A DNA stretch of 7,084 bases. Source: an uncultured Erysipelotrichaceae bacterium (GTDB lineage Bacteria > Bacillota_I > Bacilli_A > RFN20 > CAG-826). The notes under the pieces were generated by a model. It did no database searches and had not been told where the DNA came from. It was given only the letters and a program-made list of their open reading frames with translations. The position numbers were made by a program, and so were the translations under genes. Shown here one piece after another: positions 1-5,242 of this stretch (its first letter is position 1; the number at the start of each line of letters is the position of its first letter). The DNA is taken from positions 1 to 7,084 of the forward strand of contig CADAUN010000073.1 in the NCBI GenBank assembly GCA_902791085.1, given 5' to 3'.

Positions 1-45
1 TTTTTATACTAATAAGTATTATTAAGGCATTTAAAAGCAACCTTA

Positions 46-74
46 TTGTAGCATAATCTAAGTTTTGTTATATT
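46..74 (+). promoter_or_regulatory. Candidate promoter of the toxin-antitoxin cassette
   Basis: TTGTAG (46-51) and TATATT (69-74) are separated by 17 bp, a reasonable sigma-A-like pair, and lie just ahead of a strong Shine-Dalgarno sequence (GAGGAG, 81-86; 10 nt before the ATG). Upstream lie a 12-bp near-palindrome TAATAAGTATTA (10-21) and a spaced inverted repeat TAAGG (23-27)/CCTTA (41-45). Toxin-antitoxin promoters are usually repressed by their own antitoxin, so either repeat could be an operator, but the AT-rich context makes chance palindromes likely. Confidence 0.4.
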
Positions 75-96
75 AATTAAGAGGAGATTTTGAGAT

Positions 97-390
97 ATGG
101 AACAAACCACTTTCAGCATCAGGATGGATAAAAATGTTAAGCGCGAGCTCGACAGGGTCTGCGCAGATATGGGAATCACCGCGACGGCGGCTATTAATGT
201 CTTCGCCAGACAAATGGTCCTTGAAAGGGGTTTTCCCTTCAAACCGACCACGAGGAGAGAAGGAGACAACGCCGAGTACCTCAAAATGATGGAGAGGGTA
301 CGGATGAAGGCCATCGCTAACGGCACCGCCGACATGTCTCTAGATGAAATCAACGCCGAAATTGCTTCTGCTAGGAAAGAAGGGAAATGA
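97..390 (+). CDS. RelB/DinJ-family antitoxin
   Basis: This 97-residue protein is the likely antitoxin of a type II toxin-antitoxin pair. Residues 5-50 match the RelB/DinJ ribbon-helix-helix pattern: a short N-terminal strand (TTFSIRMDKNVKREL), then a helix-turn-helix-like segment (MGITATAAINVFARQ) and the typical end GFPF. Family members dimerise through the strand, bind operator DNA, and wrap the toxin with a flexible C-terminal part. Here residues 54-97 are charged and helix-prone (LDEINAEIASARKEGK), fitting the toxin-binding half. The ATG at 97 is preceded by GAGGAG with 10 nt spacing, and the length is normal for the family. It overlaps the PIN gene by 4 bp (ATGA, 387-390). Eight of ten Arg codons are AGG or AGA, unlike the genes downstream. 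The family call is firm; pairing with the PIN protein is inferred from the overlap. Confidence 0.9.
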   Translation: MEQTTFSIRMDKNVKRELDRVCADMGITATAAINVFARQMVLERGFPFKPTTRREGDNAEYLKMMERVRMKAIANGTADMSLDEINAEIASARKEGK

Positions 391-800
391 GGCCATTCGT
401 CCTCATCGATACCAACGTCATTGTTGCGGCCATGCTTTCTTCTAACCCCGACTCCCCCGTAAGGATTGTCATGGACTGGCTATCGGAGGGGGTATTCGAG
501 GCGATTTATAGCAAGGAAATGTTTGACGAATATGCCAAGGTACTGCATCGAAAGAAATTTTCTTTCTCTGAGGAAGACATCGCGGTGGCCTTAGACAACA
601 TCCAGCGGAACGGCATGGAACTGACGCCAGAAAAAATCGATGCCTCGGGGCTTCCTGACCCTAAAGACGCGCTCTTTTTGGAAGTCAGTCTGAGCGTTGA
701 CGGGTCCTTCTTAGTGACCGGAAACCTCAAGCATTTCCCTGTATCACCTAGGATAGTCAGTCCAAGGGAACTGATCGGGATTCTTTCCGGTCGGTTTTGA
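387..800 (+). CDS. PIN-domain toxin (putative ribonuclease)
   Basis: This 137-residue single-domain protein resembles the 'putative toxin-antitoxin system toxin component, PIN family' (COG1569 type). PIN toxins are Mg2+/Mn2+-dependent ribonucleases that cut tRNA, rRNA or mRNA; the target here cannot be told. Visible features are the first acidic residue in LIDTNV (D8), E44/E48 in the segment SKEMFDEYAKVLHR, D91/D94 in GLPDPKDALFLE, and the C-terminal strand LVTGNLKHFP (109-118). The last position is TGN where many PIN proteins have TGD; Asn there is, to my knowledge, also found in this subgroup, so it need not mean inactivity. The start codon overlaps the antitoxin stop, and AGGA (373-376) gives an SD with 10 nt spacing. 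Arg codons are AGG-rich, as in the antitoxin, so both genes seem to have arrived together. No coding damage is visible. Confidence 0.88.
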   Translation: MRPFVLIDTNVIVAAMLSSNPDSPVRIVMDWLSEGVFEAIYSKEMFDEYAKVLHRKKFSFSEEDIAVALDNIQRNGMELTPEKIDASGLPDPKDALFLEVSLSVDGSFLVTGNLKHFPVSPRIVSPRELIGILSGRF

Positions 801-1157
801 TTTTTGAAAACCTTCTTGTGGTTCTTGATGACGAGAATGATGCTGGTGATAAAATAACGATCCTATTGCAATCTAGGCAATGAATCAGTTACTCATGAGA
901 AAGAAGTGAAATGCTTATCATCCATTGCAGTCTAAATTTAGGCATTGTCAAACTAAGGAAAAATCAAAAGAACTGACGAAAATTTCAATTTCTTCGGTAT
1001 TCATAACCGAAATAAACATTCAAACAAATTAATACTATACTTAACTATAATTTAGGTAATAATTTAATACATAAAATACTATATTTTTAATAATAATGTT
1101 ATGAATATACCATAAAAATAGGTAAAAAGGTAACATTCTTTTTCTTTTTGCCTATCT

Positions 1158-1186
1158 CTAGCATTAAAAGAGCGATTGTCTATAAT
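1158..1186 (+). promoter_or_regulatory. Promoter of the glucosidase-regulator operon
   Basis: TATAAT at 1181-1186 is a perfect -10 box. The -35 position (CTAGCA, 1158-1163, 17-bp spacer) matches the TTGACA consensus poorly, so activation by a regulator is possible. The predicted transcript start near 1193 leaves a leader of about 40 nt before the ATG at 1232. This box lies inside an upstream in-frame extension that could start at TTG 1148, which argues against that start. Confidence 0.55.
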
Positions 1187-1203
1187 AAAGGCATACATAA
1201 ACG

Positions 1204-1214
1204 GTGCGACGCAC
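1204..1214. promoter_or_regulatory. 11-bp perfect palindrome, candidate operator
   Basis: GTGCG-A-CGCAC is a perfect inverted repeat between the predicted transcription start (~1193) and the Shine-Dalgarno site (AAAGGA, 1219-1224). It is GC-rich in an AT-rich leader. A repressor bound here would block transcription just after initiation. It shares GTGC...GCAC half-sites with the repeat at 3522-3538, but with a 3-bp instead of a 5-bp centre. Confidence 0.35.
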
Positions 1215-1231
1215 GTCAAAAGGATGTGGTT

Positions 1232-2941
1232 ATGAACGACAATAATTCCCGTTGGTGGGATGAAGCGGTTGGCTATATGATTTGTCCTGTCTCTTACCAG
1301 GACTCCAATCATGATGGTTACGGCGATTTAGAAGGAATCGTTTCACGATTGCCTTATTTGCAAGAGCTTGGCATTAATTTAATTTATTTGATGCCGATTT
1401 TTGATTCGCCTTTTTTCGACTGCGGTTACGATGTTGCCGATTATTATAAGGTGAATCCGCATTTCGGCACGATTTACGATTTAAAAGCCTTGATTGCCGC
1501 TTGTCATGAACGAGGTATCCGCCTGATTTTGGATTTGCCGATCAACCATACTTCCGTTCAACATGTCTGGTTTCAAAAAGCCATTGCGGATCCTTATTCT
1601 CCCGAACGGAATTTTTACTATATCCGCGAAGGAAAAGAAGTGGATGGCCGTCTTTTGCCTCCTAACAATTGGGCATCTTTCTTTGGGGGATCGTGTTGGG
1701 AACGCATTGCGAATACCAATCTCTTCTATCTCCATATTTTTGGGAAAAGCATGCCAGATTTAAATTGGTCGAACCCGTTGCTCCGGAAGGAAATCTACCG
1801 CATTGCCAATTATTATCTTGATCTTGGCGTCGATGGTTTCCGTCTCGATGCCGTTTCTCATTTGGCCAAAGATCTTTCCTTTGAAGACTCGACGAAAACG
1901 GCGAATTCGGATGGCACGGTCGATGATTATGATCGCTTTTCTAACCGCAAGGAATTGATGGATTATCTTCGTGAATTCGATCGAAACGTCACCCAAGGAA
2001 GAAATGTTTTGACCATTGGTGAAGTGGGCGATTTCATGACGCCAGAAACGGCGTTGTCACTCGTGAATTACAAAGACGGGCCATTACGGATGGTCTTTAA
2101 TTTTGATACGGCTTTCGATAACGATTCTGTCGGTTCTTTTGATAAAACAGATGAAGAAATCAAAACGGACGTCTTGTCTTTGAAACATAACTTCATGCGC
2201 TGGTATGATGAACTTCATGGCAAAGCGGATTTGCCCTTATATTGGTGCAATCATGATGGGCCACGTCTCTTGTCGCAATACGGTTCTACCGAATATCGCG
2301 ATGAATCAGCCAAAATGTTACTCACCATTTTGCTTTTCTTATACGGCACGCCTTTCTTGCAATATGGCGAAGAAATTGGCATGTCGAACCTTCGTTTCCA
2401 CCATATTGAAGACTTTTATCTCGACGATGCGACGCGTAGCGAAGTCGCTTCGTGGCGGAAAGAAGGCATTAAAGACGAGCAAATTCTCCGTTATTTAAAT
2501 CGAACCGCCCGCCTTTCTTCGCGTTCGATCATGCAATGGTCAAAACAAGAATATGCCGGCTTTTCTTCTCGCCTTCCTTATTTCCCCTTAAACGAGAATT
2601 ATTTAGAAGGAGTGGATATCGCCTCCGAAATGTCTGATCCTTATTCGATTTTGAATTTCTATCAATATGCGATTCTTTATCGCCGCCAAGCCTTGGTCAA
2701 CGATACGGTGTTAAATGGCCCTCTTACGATCATTGATCCCCATCACCCCGACGTTTTCGCTTATCGCCATGATGGCCCAATGCGTCTCGCGGTGATCGCC
2801 AATATGCGGCCTTATACGACTTATTTTTCCTTTTATTCCGACATTAAAGACATTAAGCTTCACAATTATGGCGACGTGCTTTTTCATGACCATGTCTTTA
2901 CTTTGCGTCCTTATGAAGCTTTCTTATTAATCCTCCAATGA
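1232..2941 (+). CDS. Cytoplasmic GH13 alpha-glucosidase (TreC/oligo-glucosidase type)
   Basis: This 569-residue enzyme would hydrolyse imported alpha-glucosides. Landmarks, numbered from ATG 1232: calcium-loop motif DSNHDGYGD (24-32); region I DLPINH (101-106); region V-like MPDLNW (174-179); region II GFRLDAV with nucleophile D206; region III GEVGD with acid/base E264; region IV NHDGPR with D342. All three catalytic acids are present. Length and WCNHD resemble the oligo-1,6-glucosidase and trehalose-6-phosphate hydrolase group (GH13_31/29). Ala207 after the nucleophile, where 1,6-specific enzymes have Val, hints at alpha-1,4 preference. Deviations are YMICPVSYQD in place of the usual YQIYPRSF-type strand, and G for Q in NHDQPR. 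There is no signal peptide. ATG 1232 is chosen over TTG 1148 because AAAGGA sits 7 nt upstream and the -10 box lies inside the longer form. It overlaps the regulator gene by 4 bp. The exact substrate is undetermined. Confidence 0.88.
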   Translation: MNDNNSRWWDEAVGYMICPVSYQDSNHDGYGDLEGIVSRLPYLQELGINLIYLMPIFDSPFFDCGYDVADYYKVNPHFGTIYDLKALIAACHERGIRLILDLPINHTSVQHVWFQKAIADPYSPERNFYYIREGKEVDGRLLPPNNWASFFGGSCWERIANTNLFYLHIFGKSMPDLNWSNPLLRKEIYRIANYYLDLGVDGFRLDAVSHLAKDLSFEDSTKTANSDGTVDDYDRFSNRKELMDYLREFDRNVTQGRNVLTIGEVGDFMTPETALSLVNYKDGPLRMVFNFDTAFDNDSVGSFDKTDEEIKTDVLSLKHNFMRWYDELHGKADLPLYWCNHDGPRLLSQYGSTEYRDESAKMLLTILLFLYGTPFLQYGEEIGMSNLRFHHIEDFYLDDATRSEVASWRKEGIKDEQILRYLNRTARLSSRSIMQWSKQEYAGFSSRLPYFPLNENYLEGVDIASEMSDPYSILNFYQYAILYRRQALVNDTVLNGPLTIIDPHHPDVFAYRHDGPMRLAVIANMRPYTTYFSFYSDIKDIKLHNYGDVLFHDHVFTLRPYEAFLLILQ

Positions 2942-3507
2942 TGAAATATTATTTATTTCTTGCTGCCACCCCGTTAAATCGGGAATTATGGGAAGAATCG
3001 CTTTCTTCTTTAATTAAAGAACCGTTGTCTTTTACTTACGAATCGGAACGGAAAGGCTATCTTATCGCTTCTGAAAAACTCGGCGTGATTTTGCAAGATT
3101 GCCTTTATAACATTCATGAAGATTTGGGCATTACGATCACCGTGATGATCGCCCATCGTGACGGCCCTTTAGAAGAGAAACTCCTACGGGAGGCACTTTC
3201 CTATTTCCCCAATCAATGTTTGTATTTGACCGATATGTTGATGCGTGAGCTTTCTTTTGGGGATTATTCGTCTTTCCCATTGCTGTCCAATGAATTTAAG
3301 AATGTTCCGCATGATTTGTTATTGACGGCTGGGACTTATCTTCGTTGTTCGATGAACGCTTCTGATACGGCAGCAAGTTTGTTCATTCATCGCAATACCT
3401 TCAATTATCGTTTGTCCGCTTTTATTGCCCAAACCGGGCTTGATATCCGCGATTATCACAATGCCTTATTGCTCGAACTCTATTTCCAATTAGGCAGCGG
3501 GAAATAA
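2938..3507 (+). CDS. Small PucR-type helix-turn-helix regulator
   Basis: This 189-residue protein has a clear C-terminal PucR-type HTH (HTH_30), residues about 126-184: LLLTAGTYLRCSMNASDTA, then the hallmark HRNTFNYRL (151-159) and a TGLDIRDY segment. PucR/CdaR regulators sense metabolites with large N-terminal domains and usually exceed 350 residues. Here the N-terminal ~120 residues (strands such as KGYLIASEKLGVILQD and ITITVMIAH) match no domain I recognise, so the protein is a compact form. It is probably a DNA-binding regulator, activator more likely than repressor by family. The start overlaps the glucosidase stop (ATGA, 2938-2941) and no Shine-Dalgarno sequence precedes it, so translation probably depends on reinitiation from the upstream gene. 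ATG 2941 is an alternative start one codon later. Control of the glucosidase and of the downstream ATPase gene is inferred from position alone. Confidence 0.85.
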   Translation: MMKYYLFLAATPLNRELWEESLSSLIKEPLSFTYESERKGYLIASEKLGVILQDCLYNIHEDLGITITVMIAHRDGPLEEKLLREALSYFPNQCLYLTDMLMRELSFGDYSSFPLLSNEFKNVPHDLLLTAGTYLRCSMNASDTAASLFIHRNTFNYRLSAFIAQTGLDIRDYHNALLLELYFQLGSGK

Positions 3508-3521
3508 ATTTTACATTTGAT

Positions 3522-3538
3522 TTGTGCACACTGCACAA
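3522..3538. promoter_or_regulatory. Perfect 7-3-7 inverted repeat, candidate operator I
   Basis: TTGTGCA-CAC-TGCACAA has perfect arms. It lies just upstream of and overlapping the -35 area of the ATPase promoter. No T-run follows it, so it is not a terminator of the regulator gene. Position and symmetry suit a binding site for a dimeric regulator. Confidence 0.5.
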
Positions 3539-3564
3539 CATGGTTTAATAAGCCATGCTATAAT
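3535..3564 (+). promoter_or_regulatory. Promoter of the ABC ATPase gene
   Basis: TATAAT (3559-3564) is a perfect -10 box. The best -35 match is weak (ACAACA, 3535-3540, 18-bp spacer), as expected for an activator-dependent or tightly controlled promoter. Predicted start near 3571, immediately ahead of the Shine-Dalgarno run AAAGAGGAG (3576-3584). Confidence 0.6.
3539..3557. promoter_or_regulatory. 19-bp near-perfect palindrome in promoter spacer, candidate operator II
   Basis: CATGGTTTAATAAGCCATG is symmetric at 8 of 9 base pairs around position 3548 (the exception is a T/G pair). It fills the spacer between the -35 area and the -10 box and directly abuts the inverted repeat at 3522-3538. 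A protein bound here would exclude RNA polymerase, so repression is the simplest reading. Confidence 0.5.
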
Positions 3565-3599
3565 ACCCTTAATAGAAAGAGGAGATCAAACATCACCTT

Positions 3600-5144
3600 A
3601 TGAAAAAAAATAAGAAAGGGGCCACAGAAGAGCAAATTCTGAATGGCCAGCCGCTGGTCACCAAAAAAGAGGTGGAAGAGCGCGCCAAAGAAATTGAAGC
3701 CTTGGAAGCCAATGAACCTTTGGATCCCAATGGCTACGTCATCTTACGCCACGTCGACAAAGTCTACGACAACGGCATTCAAGCCGTCTACGACTTCTCC
3801 ATCGACATCAAAAAACACGAATTCATCGTCTTTGTCGGTCCTTCGGGCTGTGGCAAATCCACGACGCTTCGTATGATCGCCGGTTTGGAAGACATTACCA
3901 ATGGCGATCTTTATATCGATGGCGAATACGCGAACGACAAATCCCCTAAAGATCGGGATATCGCCATGGTCTTCCAGTCTTATGCGCTTTATCCACATAT
4001 GACCGTTTATAACAACATGGCCTTCGGCTTAAAGATTCGTCACATGCCGAAAGCGGAAATCGACAAACGCGTTCATGATGCGGCAAAGATTCTTCAAATC
4101 GAGGAATATTTGGATCGAAAGCCAAAAGCCCTCTCTGGCGGTCAACGTCAACGTGTCGCCTTAGGCCGCGCGATTGTCCGTAACGCGAAAGTCTTCTTAA
4201 TGGATGAACCGTTGTCTAACTTGGATGCGAAGCTTCGTGTGCAGATGCGTTCCGAAATCATCAAACTTCACGAATCGCTCCATGCGACGACGATTTATGT
4301 CACCCACGACCAGACCGAAGCCATGACGATGGCAACGAGAATCGTTGTCATGAAACTTGGCCATATTCAACAAATTGGCACCCCATTAGAGATTTACAAT
4401 CGTCCGGCCAATGTCTTTGTCGCAAGCTTCATCGGCTCTCCAGCCATGAATTTGATGCGCGCTCATTACAAAGACGGCGTTTTGTCCTTCCCTTCTGGAG
4501 AAACCATCAAACTCGACGACGCTTTCAAACAATCTTATGCTCGTTTCTATGCCGCGGAAGTGGAGTCTTTGAAAAAAGAACAAGAGGCTTTTGTCACGAA
4601 GATGACGACACGCGGTCAAGAAATCTTAGCCAAAGGAGGCAATCCTTTAGCCAAGAACGTCGCTCAAGCGGAACGCGCCGTCAAAGGAGCAAAAGACGAT
4701 GCCGCCAAAGCCGATGCTCAAGCCAAGCTTGACGAAGTGAAGGCGATGGAAGCCCGCTATGCTTCTGATCCTTATCAAATCGCTTTGGCCGCCGACAAAT
4801 ATGCCAAAGCAAAATCGGATTATTTTGAGAAAGAAATCGCTCGTTGCCAAAGCGCTTTGAAAGGCGAAAGCGACATCATCTTTGGCCTTCGTCCGGAAGA
4901 CATCCACGAAGGCGACGAAGCCCATATGGAAAAATATGGCGGCGTCAAATTCCATATCACCGTATCGGTCGCAGAATTGCTCGGCCATGAATATTATGTT
5001 CATACCAAATTCGGCGGATTGGACGATTTGGTTTGCAAAATCCCAATGGCCCATGAAATCAAAATCGGCGATGAAATGGACATCCTCTTCGATGTGAAAA
5101 AAGCGCATCTCTTCGATGCCGGCAACGAAAAACGCATTGCCTAA
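3600..5144 (+). CDS. ugpC: Carbohydrate ABC transporter ATPase (MalK/UgpC/MsmX type) with large insertion
   Basis: This 514-residue protein is the cytoplasmic ATPase of a sugar or glycerol-phosphate ABC importer. Motifs: Walker A GPSGCGKST (80-88), Q-loop Q126 in VFQSYALYPHMTV, signature LSGGQRQR (178-185), Walker B VFLMDEP (198-204) with E203, H-loop H236. FIGSPAMN (277-284) opens the MalK-type regulatory TOBE domain, which resumes at IFGLRPEDI (427-435). Usual length is about 370 residues. The excess is an N-terminal charged helix (1-45) and an Ala/Lys/Glu-rich helical insertion (about 306-422) within the regulatory domain. Long versions with extra central segments are known from Mollicutes (for example Mycoplasma MG187). 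No permease or binding-protein gene is adjacent, so it may serve several importers, as MsmX does. AAAGAGGAG lies 15 nt before the ATG, an unusually long gap; no better in-frame start is visible. A strong terminator follows. Substrate unknown. Confidence 0.93.
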   Translation: MKKNKKGATEEQILNGQPLVTKKEVEERAKEIEALEANEPLDPNGYVILRHVDKVYDNGIQAVYDFSIDIKKHEFIVFVGPSGCGKSTTLRMIAGLEDITNGDLYIDGEYANDKSPKDRDIAMVFQSYALYPHMTVYNNMAFGLKIRHMPKAEIDKRVHDAAKILQIEEYLDRKPKALSGGQRQRVALGRAIVRNAKVFLMDEPLSNLDAKLRVQMRSEIIKLHESLHATTIYVTHDQTEAMTMATRIVVMKLGHIQQIGTPLEIYNRPANVFVASFIGSPAMNLMRAHYKDGVLSFPSGETIKLDDAFKQSYARFYAAEVESLKKEQEAFVTKMTTRGQEILAKGGNPLAKNVAQAERAVKGAKDDAAKADAQAKLDEVKAMEARYASDPYQIALAADKYAKAKSDYFEKEIARCQSALKGESDIIFGLRPEDIHEGDEAHMEKYGGVKFHITVSVAELLGHEYYVHTKFGGLDDLVCKIPMAHEIKIGDEMDILFDVKKAHLFDAGNEKRIA

Positions 5145-5164
5145 TCGTTCTTGATAACAAAAAC

Positions 5165-5201
5165 AAGAGGCTAGGAAACTTAAGTTTCTGGCCTCTTTTT
5201 T
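5165..5201 (+). terminator. Rho-independent terminator of the ABC ATPase gene
   Basis: AAGAGGC (5165-5171) pairs with GCCTCTT (5191-5197), and the interior AGGAAACTT/AAGTTTCT continues the stem with a bulged A and G-U pairs. A run of T (5196-5201) follows directly. It begins about 20 bp after the stop codon. Confidence 0.9.
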
Positions 5202-5233
5202 AAAAGGAAAACACCGGTTTTGATTCCGGTGTT
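5202..5233 (-). terminator. Terminator of the DUF523-like gene (minus strand)
   Basis: AACACCGG (5210-5217) and CCGGTGTT (5226-5233) form a perfect 8-bp stem with an 8-nt loop. Read on the minus strand it lies 9 bp after the stop codon and is followed by TTTTCCTTTT. The plus-strand side is also T-rich (from 5234), so it may act in both directions as a backup for the preceding terminator. Confidence 0.75.
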
Positions 5234-5242
5234 ATCTTTCTT

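Larger units (their letters stand above)
801..1231. other. AT-rich intergenic region with short repeats, no gene seen
   Basis: About 430 bp with no convincing coding sequence on either strand. It begins with a weak hairpin GGTTTT/AAAACC (793-812) overlapping the toxin stop, possibly a poor terminator. Two related copies of a motif follow: ATTGCAATCTAGGCAATG (865-882) and ATTGCAGTCTAAATTTAGGC (924-943); each can fold back on itself in part. A 6-bp hairpin TTCGGT/ACCGAA lies at 993-1011. From 1020 to 1140 the sequence is extremely AT-rich with no clear element. The promoter and leader of the glucosidase gene occupy the last ~70 bp. No tRNA cloverleaf or recognisable riboswitch was found by eye. 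Confidence 0.6.

Noticed and set aside
9..353. 114-codon open frame on the minus strand opposite the antitoxin
   Set aside because: It covers the well-supported antitoxin and its AT-rich promoter and resembles no protein family.
793..812. Hairpin GGTTTT/AAAACC after the toxin as terminator
   Set aside because: Only 6 bp, mostly A-T pairs, overlaps the stop codon and lacks a solid T-run; kept only as a note.
1148..1231. N-terminal extension of the glucosidase from TTG 1148
   Set aside because: The 28 extra residues contain the TATAAT box and candidate operator, do not resemble a signal peptide, and have no SD, while ATG 1232 has a good SD and fits the family start.
801..1231. tRNA, small RNA, CRISPR array or riboswitch in the large intergenic gap
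   Set aside because: No cloverleaf, regular spacer-repeat pattern or known riboswitch core could be recognised by eye; only two degenerate motif copies are present.
3522..3538. Inverted repeat read as terminator of the regulator gene
   Set aside because: No T-run follows and it is placed at the -35 area of the next promoter, so an operator is more likely; read-through from the upstream operon remains possible.
4647..5108. 153-codon open frame on the minus strand
   Set aside because: It mirrors the codon bias of the ATPase gene, has no SD or family resemblance, and its composition is typical of an antisense shadow.
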